Made by a program: the position numbers and the translations under genes. A stretch of DNA of 64,000 bases from the NCBI RefSeq assembly GCF_036370855.1, contig NC_088099.1:152105517-152169516 (forward strand), written 5' to 3'. The stretch comes from Dromaius novaehollandiae. Its lineage: Eukaryota; Chordata; Aves; Casuariiformes; Dromaiidae. Each line of letters begins with the position of its first letter. Positions within the stretch are counted from its first letter, which is position 1. Positions 1-13,458 of this stretch are shown here, in pieces. Below the pieces are notes generated by a model. The model searched no databases, had not been told where the DNA came from, and saw only the letters and a list, made by a program, of their open reading frames with translations.

Positions 1-250
1 TTTGTGTAGGAGCCCTTACATATGCATGGCACCAGTCACTTTTGACAGTTTTTAGTCACAGCATTATGTCCACAGGACTGATGAGGTATTTTTACTCCTC
101 CTTTCAGCTTTCTAGTCTAGCTAATCCTTTGCCATCTCTAATATAGCTCCTCTTAGGGAATTTAAAAAAATAAAACAAAACTTATAATACTTATTTGATA
201 TGTGTAATTGGCTCACTTAATTTGTACATTCTGTTGCTTTTCCTTTGCCT

Positions 251-1180
251 GTTTAGATTGTTATGTGCAAAAAAGGTAAACATTCCTTGCAGGTGAAACC
301 AAGAATTTATTGTTTGTCTAGGCCAAATTTTAGCAGTGTAACCAAAAGTTGTTATTATTAGCTCAGTTACAATGATGCTAACAGTCACCACCTAAATTAT
401 TAATACAAAACAATTCTCATAAATACACTACAGTAGGAACCTGCTATACAAAGAACTTCTCCTAATGCCTTCTTGTTTTTTGCTGGTATTTTACCCAGCC
501 TTTCACTGCTCCTCTGGGTCTTAAGGTCAACAGTTTCAGTCAGGGGAGAGGCTTGCAGCAAGCTGGTAGCGTCCTGAGGTTTTTCATGGGAAGATTATGA
601 TGTTCATGGCAGGAGCTTTCCTCCTTTCTGCCAGGATGAACAAGAGGATTGATGATTTGACCATTTCTTTGATGATTTCTGCTTCCTCACTTTAGGGTCT
701 GCTTAGGATAATTTCTGTGTGGTTTCTAATACGTTTCCCGCCTTGTTCTTTCTTCATTGGAATTCTATGTTATATCCTATTTTACTATATATAAATGATG
801 TGTTTTGCTTATCTTAGATGTATATGGTTTACCATGTTTGTTACCCTGAAAACTAGATTTGCCTAGGTCGTAAGTTTGCATTACTATCAGCAAATGACTA
901 CTGCTCATTACCACCTGTTGGTAGACCAGAGACCTCTAGTATTTATGCCCAGCTGTCACACTATGCCTGTATTTCTTTCTGATGCATCCTGGGGTTATTT
1001 CCTAGTTTATTCCACACAACATCATGATTTGTTATTCCTGTCTACAGCACACGTTAAACCACACAATTACACAAAGTTAAACAAAACTAAAGCAAGCTCA
1101 GTACCGTCTTGCTAGTCATTAGATAGCTGTTGTTACAGATAAAGAAGCTAAAACAAAACTCCAAACAAGCTGAGATAAGT
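251..1180 (-). mobile_element. Diverged LTR-like dispersed repeat, copy A
   Basis: This segment aligns by eye, along most of its length, with the segments at 63128-64000 and 5080-6430, all in the same orientation. Shared landmarks include a TTTATTGTT word near 306 (AATAAA on the minus strand), the block around 490-540 (CCTTTCACTGCTCCTCTGGG), the block around 690-780 (TTCTTTCTTCATTGGA then ATGTTATATCC), and an A-rich block around 1065-1090 (ACAAAGTTAAACAAAACTAAA). Minus-strand orientation is inferred from the AATAAA word, conserved in copy B and lying near one edge as a retroviral polyadenylation signal would. The element was recognised from internal homology only. It could instead be a non-LTR or unclassified repeat. 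The right boundary is approximate. No coding sequence is visible inside. Confidence 0.5.
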
Positions 1181-4100
1181 TCAGAGAAAGGGAGACTGAC
1201 AGATCTAGTCCTGAGGACTGAGGTCTTGGCTTAATACAAAGACTGTGGCCTATTATTATGAATTACAATAATGTATTTACAGGGCTACAGAGCTAAAAGG
1301 CTTTTGGCAAGGGAGGGCTCCTTCTGTCTTTAAAATACTTCTTTTAAAACTGTGTTTTGTTCTTGCTTGATCTCCAGTGCTACCATGAAAAGAAATTAAT
1401 ATATATATATAAATAAATAAAAATAACAAAAGTAGACACATTCTTCACTGGATGGTATGTTGAAATACAGTCAACAAACTTTCTTGGAGAAGTTCAGGGA
1501 AAAATTAATTCCTAGGGATAATCTACTGCAAGTGACTCAGAGAAAATGTACTGACTTATCCTATTATATCATATATGCTCCAGCATATGGTAGAAAAGAC
1601 AAGATTATGAAGTATTAGAACATATTTGCTAAGAATTTGAGTTGAAGTAACTTTAGTATAACAAAAGGTAAACTAAAAAACTCTAGAGGAAATAACCTCT
1701 TATGAAGGTTGAAGGATCTTAATGACAAACAAGCTGCTCATCAGCTAGTTTTGAGCAGTGTTATAGAGGTCGTTGTAATTCACGTAAAGCTTCTTAAACG
1801 ATCCGATCACAATTTTGCTCCAGCTTTCTTATCCCATTTAGTTGATGTACATCAGGTTTATCTGTACAGTCCAAAAATAATCACAGTGGCTGGATATCTA
1901 CAGATCATTGGTGCTTGCCAGTGTTAGGGGATGTGAAGATCAAGATTTTGAATCTGCACAGTTGCCCTCCTAATCCACTGGCCCAGACATGCGTAATTTA
2001 GTGTGGACTAATTTGCTTCAGAATGTCTTTCAAATTTCTTTAACTCCGAATCTTAAATTTATCTGGGAGAAAGCTGCATTGTTGGATTGACAGTGGGACT
2101 TTTGATAGCAAAACTAACGGTCTTCCCTAGTGTTAATATTTATATCTGAATGATGTTTAGGCTTTATTGTGCTGCTTTGGAGTACCTAATAATTTAAATA
2201 GGGAGGATATGATGGGGAAGAAAATAAATATTGCCCCTATGAACAATACTGTGGGGCAAGGAGATATTCAAAGTCCTACATTTATTTTAAGAATGTAGTT
2301 TTATGGGCATTTTTCTGTTCCTATTCCTATTCTTAAATTGATGGGATAAAGACTAAGTACATGAGACTGCAAAAGATCTTCTGCGACAATCCAGTCTGTT
2401 GTTATTTTAAGCCATGCATCATACAATCTCAGTCATAAACTCAAACTCAATTTTCAATTAGGCTTTCAGTGCTCCTAACTGGAGGATTTCCCGGATAGTC
2501 ACTTAAATGGCCAAATATTTTCTTCCATTAACGAGGTTAAATACCTTCCTGGAAAATTTGTTCTTATACCAGAATTGGCCTTTAGCTTAGGCAAAACTTC
2601 CCTCTAAATATAGTTCTAGAGAGAGATATTATCGACTAGTTGATGTCTTTTGTCCCTGTCCCACTTTGAATTTATTGCTCCTGAAAAGAGAGTATTACAA
2701 ATTCAAGCTTCAGAAAACATTACATAATATAATCAGTATTTTTATCTATGACTATTAATTTCTTCCAGGTTTAAATTTGCCCTCTTCATAACTGTATGAT
2801 ATTAACAATTCAAAGTTGTATTGTATTGTGATTAAATAATATGCCCACATATTTCTCTTCCTCCTCGCTTCTTTTCAGGTGAGTTTTCAGTTTATCTGAG
2901 AAATTATTACTAGTTTGTAAAAGCAAGAGTCTTTCACTTTTATTTTATTTTATTTTAATTAAAGCATGTTTATTCTACCTATTTTAACTCTATTAATTCT
3001 ACTTCTTTTATCTATTTTCAAGGTCAGCCCATTCTTTAAATCTACTCTCTGTCTTGATCTTCTTTTATACTGGTAATGTATTCTTTCTGTAGAATCACTA
3101 ATGGAATTTTATACTAAATCATTTTCTAAACAGTCTTTGAGGAAAACCATCTTTCTCTTTGCTCCAGATCTCAAGTTTTGTGATTACGCACCAAGAAAGA
3201 AGTATAATATATACCAGTCAGTAAGTTATGCAGGTATTCCCTTGATTTTCCTTTGGCAGGTTACATACCTTTCAGACCGCTTTAACACACCTTTAAAATT
3301 CCTTCCTAGTATTTCAGGTTAATCCTCTTTTCAGTGAACCCCTGCATATCATTTGTTTTGCTTTCTTTTAGAAATTTTGGACAATTTTGGAAAATAGTCA
3401 TATAAGATGACTAAACTTTCAGTTGCTAGGGTAATACTGCATCAAAGGTTATGAACAAGGCAGAGGCAGTCTCTCATTTTTAACTTACTCTAATGTCAAA
3501 AAAGCTGAAAAATATATCATGTAGCATCATGTGGTTTGTAAATATATCTTCAAGCATGTCATTTTATAAATCGAGTTCCTAGTATGTAAACATACTCAAC
3601 AAACGAACATTTGTCATGTTTACTATGTGTTCTAAACCCATCAATACCCCTCCTTAAGAAAATTAAATCATCTCCTCTCCTAAGCAATTTAACCAGGGGA
3701 CCCTGTTCCTTCCCTGAAAGATTTATCTGAAAAGAAACAGGTAATATTTCTATAGGTTTTTTTTTTTTTTTTTTTTTTACTTTTTTTTCCTTTGCATTTC
3801 AGAAGTCAATCATGCATTCAGTTCATGAAGCAGAATATTGTTGTCCTGTGGGTGGGAAAACAGGATTGTTTTTTCCTGTGTGATTTACTCTCATCATAGC
3901 TGTGATTTGCTTTCTTAAATTCTACACATTAAAGAATGTTGTCTGCAGAGCTGTGGTATGTTGAGTGGGTTTTTTTGCTGTCAGGAAAATGCCACTTGAC
4001 ATCTTCCATTGGTGCTTTTCATGGGCAGGGTTGTAATGTTTACTTGGACTAGCACACATGCAAAGGAGCAAAAGATGGGAGATTAGAGAAATGGTTAAAA

Positions 4101-5079
4101 GGCTGGTTTCTTAGTAGTTAAAAAAGTGCGTAAGGATTTAGAATAAGGGATCCATGCTTCTAATGACATCACTGATGCCCATTTGATGACAGAAGAAACA
4201 GTAGTGTGTAACAAGCTAGTAGGTAATGAAGAAGAAAGAAATAGTAGAAATGGAGGGAAAATATCTAGATTATATATGGTGATAAATGGACTGGTAACAG
4301 AAGTCTACAAAAGGAGCACACAGAATGGCCCCCATAAAAAACAGGCTATATGAACTCTGAAGCTTTTACTAGCTTTTTGTGGAATCAGAAAATAAGAAAA
4401 TCTGTAGCAATAAAGTGCTACTTATAAAATTATCCTATATTTTGGTAAGAACAAGCTACCTACAAATAGTCTTTTTAATTAAATTCATTTTACTGCAGTA
4501 AATTTTATTATCCTCCATGAGGGTTTGGTTGGGTGCTTTTTTGGTGGGGAAGGAGCAGAACTGGCATGATGTGAATATGATTTTAGAGTAAGGAATGAAG
4601 CAATGAAGAAAAAGGATGTTTGGCTAGTCTGCCAAGCAAAACAAATCCTGCTTCAGTATAAGAGCCATCAGTTCCCCAGTCATAGGTGTTCCACACAAAT
4701 CCATCCATTCCCCCAACAAAAGAACTATTCCTGTAGATGGGCCTATCCATTGGTTTCCCTGAGAAAGGCCATTCAAAATTTCCATCCTTTTCTCCACTGA
4801 ACCACTTCCTCAGATAAATTCTGCTGACACAGTTCTTCAAAAATAGAGCTACCAGTCAGTCTGATCTGTAACTGCAGTCCTCTTCTTTACTCACTCATCT
4901 CCCTTCTCAACCTTATTTCTTCATCATTATGACTTTTCCAGAAGACAGGAAACCAAACAACTGAGGAAGTTACTACATAAGAATGAAACAGCCTGAAGGA
5001 AAAAAGCAGACGTTCCAGAGCAGAATGACTGTTGAGTCCAAATTACAACCAAGACTCTGGGGTACCAGATCAAAAACAC
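1181..5079. other. AT-rich non-coding stretch
   Basis: No gene, RNA gene or classified repeat is recognised here. Short simple tracts are present: an AT/AATA run near 1399-1434, a TTTTA run near 2939-2956 and a 22-base T run at 3757-3778 followed by a second T run. Open frames are all under 90 codons, overlap on opposite strands and lack any recognisable motif. Confidence 0.6.
3757..3778. repeat. Poly-T tract
   Basis: An uninterrupted run of 22 T, followed two bases later by a further eight T. It could be the reversed A tail of an old retrocopy, but the sequence to its left is not recognisable as one, so it is listed only as a homopolymer. Confidence 0.85.
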
Positions 5080-6430
5080 CATGCAGTTTATGTGGGGTGA
5101 AGAAGCATAGTTTACACGTCAATCCAGAAATTTATCAATAGTCTCATTAGATTCCTAATAGTCTGATGAAAAACTATTATTACATTTACAGTGATAGTAA
5201 TACTTGTATTCTAGAGTTCCCAGAAATATTAAATTTCAATCTAATGTACACAACCTATTTTGAATCTACTCCATTATGCTCAGCGTTCCTATTCCTTCTG
5301 CATCCTAAGGTTCATTGGGCTAGTCTTGCTCAAGAAAAGGGCAGGAAAAAGATTTTACATTGAATTGTCTGAACCATGGTTTCACTCTGGAATCTACTTG
5401 GGGTTAAGTTTATCCATTTTATATCCAAATTCACTATATAAGCTATGTTTTGCATATGCATATGCATTTGCGTAAACGTATACTGCACACTTGTTCTGTG
5501 TTATCCCTAAAACCAATATTACCCAGCTCCCAAGACTGTATTCCTTTAATGACCAGTAACTGACTATTAATGAATTGTTTCTTTCCTATGGTCTCTGGTC
5601 TAATGTTGTGCCCACACTTTCAAGGTCTCCACTGTCATACTATGCCTGTACTCCTTTTCACTGTATTATTATTCTGGCGTTATAAATAAGTCATTCTGCA
5701 GAATCACAGAACCACAGAGTAGCTGGGGTTGGAAGGCACCTCTGGAGACTGTCTGGTCCAACCACTCTGCTCAGAGCAGGTTCAGCTAGAGCAGGTTGCC
5801 CAGGACTGTGTTTAGTTGGGTTTTGAATATCTCCAGGGATGGAGACCACAACTTTCCTGGATAACCTCTTTCAGTTTTCAACCACCCTCACAGTACAGAA
5901 GTTATTTTATTATTTTTGAGTGTAGTTTTCTGTATTCCCATTTGTTCCCTTTGTCCCTTGTCCTGTCACTGTGCACCACTGAAGAGAGCCTGGGTCTGTT
6001 TTTTTTACTCCCCCTAAATAGCAGCATAAATACCTATGCACATTGATAAGATCCCTCCTGGGCCTTCTCTTCTCCAGGCTGAACAGTCCCAACTCTCTCA
6101 GCCTCTCCTCATATGAGAGATGCTCCAGACCCTAAATCATCTTTGGGACCGTTTTCTGGACTTGCTCCAGTAGCTCCATGTCTCTCTTGTACTGTGGAGC
6201 CCAGACCTGAACACAGCACTCCAAGTATGGCCACAGAATACACAATAACTCAGAATATACAGAATAATCTCTACACAGAATAGCAACCAGTTGTTACTAT
6301 TTACTAGTTACAGAAATATATCAAAATTATTATAACAGTAGGTGTTACATCACACAATTGCCCAAGTTAAATCAAAACTGTAACGGATAATACTTACCTG
6401 ATAATTAAACAGCTAAACAAGCAAAATCCA
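5080..6430 (-). mobile_element. LTR-like dispersed repeat, copy C, split by CR1
   Basis: This is the third member of the family seen at 251-1180 and 63128-64000. Shared blocks include 5275-5320 (TTATGCTCAGCGTTCCTATT and onward), 5498-5600 (TGTTATCCCTAAAACC and onward, matching 840-915) and 5630-5650 (CTGTCATACTATGCCTGTA, matching 955-973). After an interruption by a CR1 at 5699-6235 the homology resumes with CACACAATTGCCCAAGTTAAA near 6352. The AATAAA word of copies A and B has decayed to GATAAA here (near 5131). The split shows that the LTR-like element was present before the CR1 landed. Boundaries are approximate. Confidence 0.45.
5699..6235 (-). mobile_element. CR1 LINE fragment, 5'-truncated
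   Basis: The left edge carries the CR1 3' terminus in reverse (AGAATCACAGAACCACAGAG, then GGTTGGAAGGCACCTCTGGA and TGGTCCAACCACTCTGCTCA). It is followed by the antisense of the region coding for the end of ORF2, such as GGATGGAGACCACAACTTTC. On the minus strand, 5910-6092 translates to a recognisable CR1 ORF2 tail ([20 protein letters not shown]). The copy ends at about 6235, where CR1 similarity stops in the GGCCACAG region. About 540 bp remain of an element that is several kb when complete, the usual 5' truncation. It sits inside copy C of the LTR-like repeat and cannot make protein. Confidence 0.9.
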
Positions 6431-9400
6431 GGCAGGGCAGAATAAATCCAGATAAAGGAAGCCTGACCAATCCTATTTGCAGAGCTAATAAAGAGCATGT
6501 GTTTTTTTAACAACAATGGTGATACCATGGTACAGGATAGAGAATGGAGATGAACCCTTTCTTGCGTGTTCATTACAGGTACAGGATCCATGTATGGGCC
6601 TTACAGATGGAATGTGTCTTAATTACCTCAGTAACATATATATCAGTGTGAGAGAGGATGTCTTAGACCAATATCACTTGCTCAGCACAACTCTGACAAA
6701 CTGTAACAAAGAAGCAATTGAATGTATGTTGCTGGCACTCATTAGAAGAGTATGTACACATTATAAGGCAATTAAGTTTAAACTACATGAGTCTTGAAAG
6801 GCAATAAGAGCAATAACATTGAATTAAGCATTATGGGAATAAGTAGGGCTTCCTTACTATTCCAAGAAATTATGATGGCAGCGGTAGGTATACTCTTCTC
6901 AGCTTACACTATGCCTTGTCTTAATACTTCATGCATAAAATGCCAGGCTGATCTTCAGTATTTTCTGTTTCTAGAATTGTGTCAGGACTCCTACTCTGTG
7001 TCCAGTTTTCTATTTAACCATCTGTTTAAATATGGATTTTGCTTCCAGCTCTGCCAGCAACCAACAAGTAGAAACACATGTTAGAGTAAACACTGATCTG
7101 CATAGTTCTGCTCATCAAGGCTATCCAGAGCTTCCATTATTAGAGCCAACTCAGGACTTAATCCTGATTTAAAGACCAAGTTGTTCCTTATATTTTTATG
7201 GCAGAGCTCCAGCCAGGATTCCTTCCTTTTCCTACTGCAAAAGAACAAATCCAAAAGTCACTGTTTATCTCAGGAGGATTTTGTACAGCTGCAGACATCA
7301 GCTCTGAAAGAACCCTAAAGCTAAATCACTTTTGAAAGCTGACTGTAATTATTTCCCTCACTCTGCCGCCTATGATATTACCATGTATTTATCTTCCTAA
7401 AAATTCTCTGTGAGAAGGCTCTAGGCCAGTATGGACACTTACAGTGGGGCTCTCTTCCAGCTGTACAGAAGTCAGAACTGGAAAAAAAAAGTAAAAAAGA
7501 AAATGACCAGCTTTTCATAACACATATTGTGTGTTTCACAATAGTTTTAGGATCTGATTTTCGGGAAATGTTCAAGGATGCCTTTTGAAAAGTAGGCCAC
7601 TTACAGATGTCTCAAATTGGCCAGGTTAGTCACTTCTATACGACTGAAATTTTCTTTAACTGGAAGCCAGGCTGCCTGCATTCTCTAAACAAGCCCATGT
7701 TTGCCTGACAATACACTTTGGGAGTTTTTTGTTGTTTTGTTTTCATTTTTTTTTAATGTCTTGCTCTTCTTGACCCTACACTAGCTATATAACTTACACT
7801 CTGACCAAGGAGAGAAAGTCCCTTTTCGTTTATTTCAGAATATGTAAAAACTTTCTGTATGTATCTATGCCCCTTTAAAACCACAGGGCACGGTACACTA
7901 CGTTCAGACGTTCAGTACTTATAGCTCTTTGTCTGGTACTTTACATCTTCAGGCAAATGCACATCTTGTTTTATGGACTCTGTCAACTCCAGTTTATTTC
8001 ATAGCACTTTTGTCTGTCATGGATTGCTTGCAAACAGACTGCCTTAGGATGTGTGCTTATGTCACGTATGTTTAAATATCATAATTTTTCTTCCTGCTGT
8101 AGTAAAACTTGCTGAGGGGCAGTCATAAGTGACCAACAAATTTATCTCTTTTCCTTTATTTACTGTCAAATGCTCTTTGTTTGCAAATGAAAGATAAAAT
8201 GCCTGCTTGCTACTTACCTTAATCAAATATGTTACTAAATCATGTGAAAGCAACCTGACAATGCTCAAAGTATTTATCTGCCACATATAGGAAAAAAATA
8301 TGGATTTTTGTCCCTTTCCAAATGTTCTAGAATAATATCTCATTGTGTTTTTTATATGAAGAACAAGTTTACCAAGGCTATTCATTTGTTATAAATTTTC
8401 ATTCATTACAAACCATCCTCTTTCATATTTTGCAACAGTTGTTCTAAGAATAAAAGAAGTGATCAATGGCTGGGTAGTGATACTGTACTCCAAATCTTCA
8501 GAATAATTTATCACTTAGTAGACAGCATTTGGGGAACCCTTGGAAAAAAGAAACTACTCAATAGGCTCAGGCTGTTATGAGTAAATATTGTCTGCAACAT
8601 TTCATTAATTGCCATAGTGTGCATATCCGAACTGTACAATTTTTATTATTCAAATCAATCTAAATGAGAGGAAACCAAATAATAAAACTCTCTCACATTT
8701 ATGCTTTCCCATTGAAGTAATTGCCTTACACAACCCTTGTAATTACTGGAGGAGGTTGGTTGGTTTTCGGTTTTGTTTCTGTTTTCTGTTTAAAGGAAAT
8801 TAGATTGAGCCCTGGTCTTTCTCCTAGCCCTTGTGGCTCTGGCTTGTGCTTTTTAGTTTGAAAAATGTAAATTTTGGGCAGAGTTAATACAGAGTTTAAA
8901 ACATGTGATAGGTGCCAATAACCAGGAAAGTGGCAGGAAGAAGCTTCCTTATGAGAAAATAAAAACTATGGTCTCTTATTTGATTAAGAACTTCATTTTC
9001 CAAATGAAGTGTTAACTGAGTAGAGCAGGGGGACCTAAATTTGGTGCAATGTCACCTGTACTGGTTATTGAGGGGGTTCCTGGAGTGAACTGTCCCTAGA
9101 ACCACACACTTGCATTTTGTTTTGGAGAGCTCTCCCCAAAAAGAGAAGCCATGACTGTACAGAGTGTGGGCAGTCAGGAGCTTAGGACCTGGAGCAAGCT
9201 GGAAAGCTGAATTATTTCACAGCACAGATGTTCTCACAGTTTGGTTGGAGGCAGCTCAGCAAATCACAGAAAAGTCAAAATGATCTTCTAGGAAACTATA
9301 TCATTAGCAAGAAACTTCTGCATGCTAAACTGGTGTTATTTCCTCAGATTTCCAGATTCCACTGTTATGCCCAGAGCCTTAGAGCTGCAGAGTGCAACTG

Positions 9401-12400
9401 GATTGCTGCACAGATGAAAGGGCTTATTTGTACTCAATCATGTCAAATGTCCAATAGTGAAAATCCTGTGCATGATACTTTTGGAGAAAATAATTTGTTA
9501 AAGAGCATTATATTGTTGTATAAACATAGCACAGACTGGAAGAATTAAAGGTGTATTTCAGAGGTAAAATTGGACACTCCTCCACAGAAATTAACCTAAA
9601 TTTGTCAGATTTGGTTTTGTTACAAATACGGCTGTATGAAGAATATCCATAAGCATAGTGAACCAAGTCTACTGCAGGCATTTCTTGGTCATAGGAGGCA
9701 TGAAAACTTAAAGAAAAGTCCCATAATTGTCCGTGCTTATTTGGTCTCTGCCTGGAACTTCGCTTGCTTGACAGACATACGGACTCTACCCAGTGTCTCC
9801 TTTGTGCATTGCAGCTGTTCAAGAAGAGCTGTTTATTCCTATGTGCAAAACTTCTGCATAGAAAGGTAGATAAATTGGATTGCACTCAACAGTAATGATG
9901 TTTTCTACTTCTGCAGTTACTCACACCTCAGCACCTTAATGTGCGCAATTATAAAGTCACACAGTATCATTCCCACTGTAAGAACAGTTATTGTCCCTAA
10001 TACAAATAGGTGAGGTGTGTCTCAGATAATTTTCTATTTGAAGTTCATCGCAAAATCCATTCATTATAAACATGTTGCAGTAAATAAACCTTGAGAAAAC
10101 AAATATTATCTAGTATCTCATAGCAAACGTTACAGATTGTTAATGAAACTTAAGTCTCACTCCATTGTTCTGTGATGTCTATCTTCACGCTTTATGTTGT
10201 GTAAGGTATATACAGCTGACAACTAACCATGTTCTAAGGAAAACAGCAGTATTGAAGAAATAAATCTTGAATTTCTCTGTCAGTCTCTAGTAGCTTCAAT
10301 TCTAGGCATGTGTGAAAGAATCAAATGTAATTCACTTATTTGGCAAGCATAGTAGGAAAAACACAGGCAAACATGGTGATGTGGTCTTTATCCTGATGTT
10401 TATAACACCTCCTGTAACTGTTGAAAGAACCAAAGTAATCTCAGAGTATTTTGACATAAAAAAGTATGTGACTTTTCGTTTCTCATCTCACCTCTTGCCC
10501 AAATTCCATGTGGTTGGGGAGGATGAACTTGAAAAGCATCAAAAGTTCTGAACTATCTTTTAACATAGGGAAAACTTGAGAGTGAAATGTTTTAGTGTCA
10601 GCTAGTTGAAAACTATAGGAGAGTATTAACCCTGTTATGCTTACACATTTTCTCCATTTCTTTCTGAAGACAAAATATATTAAAGATAAAATAATAATTA
10701 AACTATTATGAAATACAAGTTTTCTGTTTTTGTTTTTTTCATTTTGTTGCAAAGTACGTAATGACCACAGCAGACTAAAATAGCATATAACAAAGGGTAA
10801 TGAAATTTATAAAGCCTTATGACACACCTAGCTTCATGAAATTAAATGGTGGTAATGACTTAGTGAAGACTGCTGTTATAAACTCATTGCCTGGCATTTG
10901 TCTTGTCAGGCAGAGGCCTGTCCTAAGGCTCTATTACTGATATGTAAAAAGATACTGAAGAACATATGCATACATACGGATCGTATTTGAGAAAGAATTT
11001 CTGGAACTGCCTAGTCGTCTAGAGCCTGTGTTCTTTTCTGCACGGATGTCTAACAGCTAAAAGACATCAACAGTGGCAAATACAGTTGGGTAGATTTTGA
11101 GAAGTTATCTTATGTAGGGTGACTTAAAAAAAAGCGCCCTGTTTATTCGTAAGCCAATAAATGCAATAAAAGAATATCTCTCTTCAGAATCTCATGATAT
11201 ATTAAAATTAAAAAATTGATTCATTTCAAAAAGAGTTTTTGTCTTTTTGGTGTTAATATTCATGGATGTCAGGTGAATATATATTCTGCTAAGTTGCAAT
11301 TGTCATTACTTCAGAACGAGGAGCTTTCTCTAGAATAACAATAATATTTTAGCCTTGTCTTTGTTCCTTCTCACATAATACAAAGACAATTGTAAAGCAA
11401 AAATGACATTAATGTAAAAAAATACTAGAGTGATATATAGGAATAGAAGTATCATTGCATTTTTACGTTGATTATTTTGTACTCAATTTTGTTCATTTTA
11501 CTCAAATGTTTTTATTTTTTATTCAGTTATAGTGTGCATAACAATGAATGAAAAATGAACTTAGATTTTTTTTCCCCACATTAGTATATGAAAGTATTAT
11601 TTTTAAAGTGACGTGAAGTGTTATGATTTAAATTAAAACCATTCATAATGTAAAGCACAGGCTGCTCTTTGATAGAAAAAAAATCATGTGTTAATAAATT
11701 TAAGATCAACTATGCAAAACCAAATTATACTCTTCAGACAAATAAAATTAAACATTTTTTCATGCAATTTATAAGTACAAGCAAAGAGTAGGGTTTTTTC
11801 TGCATTGTCACAACCTATATGTTAAATAAAACCAAATACAACTCTACATGCCTTTATCTGCTAACCATTGTCATTATACAATGCAGCCAATATCAGCATT
11901 CAAAGCTGTTGGGCACAGGTAAATCATTAAATATATTTTTGCTCTTTGGAAAGGGAATAGGAAATTGCGTACAGAATATCATATATATGTATGCAGGTAC
12001 TTGATGAAGTCTTTGGGAAAAAGTGCTGGCATTCTATATACATGTTTCATTTGGTACCTCCATGTTCAACTGCAAGGTCTTTTTCATCAATAGGTTCTTT
12101 TTTCCATATTTTTTTTACAAATTTTATAGATAAGCATAATGGAAATTTTTAACGGAAAGGGAGAATTAAGCAACCAAGACTGCTCATCATTCTTTGAGAT
12201 ACAGACACAAGCAACAATGAAGAATACCAGAAAAACTAAATTCACATGTAGTTCCATGTATGGATTTGTACATTTCCTAATTATGAGAAGTATCAGCAAA
12301 CTAGATATTTTCCCAAAAGTGTTTGGTAGAAGTTTAGATTGGTCTAGCTGTAAGGAAACTCCCCCTTCCTTTTCTAAAATTATCTGATTGGTAACTGTAA

Positions 12401-13458
12401 TTTGTTACCTACTGTTGAAGAGTATTCTCACAATATAGGTATAAGTATTTCATACAGCATCTAGATAAGGAAAGAATTACAAAAATAATAATTCTTTTCT
12501 GGCTCTAGACCTATATTAATTTTCTCTTCAATTTCTGATTAAGCAGCATAACATTCCTTGTGCTTACATATTGTAAGGTGACTTAAAGTGGAGCTTTAAA
12601 ATTGTTGAAACTATTTACTGATGCTACACCATACATGTTTTGTTTTATGATACTTACTTGTCTGATAGCCTTAATATCATTTAATTAGCATTATATGCTG
12701 GGTGATATTAGAAGGGTTAATTTGTCAAACATACTATAAAGTAGGAGCTGAATGGATGTTCCCTGGGACTTATGCAAATGAGGTTTTGTACTGCCTAATT
12801 GTCAGAAAAAAAGATGCAGTTAGCACTAATCTTTGTAAGGGGAGAAAAAATAATTAAAAGATGAGTCAGGGTCTGTATTACGATGTTAGCTCAACTGAGG
12901 GTGGAGTTATAGTCCCTTAATCCTCTTCACTCTTTTTGATGGCTGTAGGCATGTGACTTTACAATAGTTATCATTTGGGACACAGCTGATCCAGATTTCT
13001 TCTGTCAGTGCTGCACAGGTATGAAAAATCCTCGCTGATCTGTTTGGATATAATTGTTTATGTGAACAAATTGTTTAGGAGCCTTTCCTCAAGACAGTCT
13101 TGCCAGCTGACAATTCATTTAGGTGGAAAGAATGTTTAATACTGCAAATCTGGAAAATTTGTTGGAAATGTACTTTCTCAGTCACGTATTCCACTGATGA
13201 TGTTCTAGCTTTTATTGTCTTCTTAATAGCTTTGTTAATATGGCCAAGTAGAACAAAAGTATTTCTGATCACAGTTCCTCAGTTACCTATCTGGCCTCTG
13301 ACAGCTTCCTGAATTGTCCTCAGAGCTTCTATAGCTATCATCTCTCTTGGTCCTCAAGTGGGTATGATTTCTACAGGGAGGCTTTTAATCTGCACACTTC
13401 CAAATTCATTGCTCTTGCCTCAAGAGATCTAAAAACAGCCAGTAGCCAGCCTGCTCTC
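6431..13458. other. AT-rich non-coding stretch
   Basis: Seven kilobases with no recognised gene or repeat family. The longest open frame is 125 codons on the minus strand at 9508-9885. It overlaps other frames on the opposite strand and shows no domain or signal I know. Sequence near 9010-9220 is somewhat less AT-rich but unassigned. I see nothing in 10000-13400 beyond AT-rich unique DNA. Confidence 0.55.

Noticed and set aside
4583..4840. 85-codon minus-strand frame and its plus-strand shadow
   Set aside because: Both strands are open over the same bases with no known motif; this looks like chance.
5454..5472. TGCATATGCATATGCA palindromic cluster as a regulatory site
   Set aside because: It lies inside copy C of the LTR-like repeat and is a simple alternating sequence; octamer-like words arise easily in it.
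9508..9885. 125-codon minus-strand open frame
   Set aside because: It is overlapped by frames on the other strand, has no recognisable motif and no splice or promoter context.
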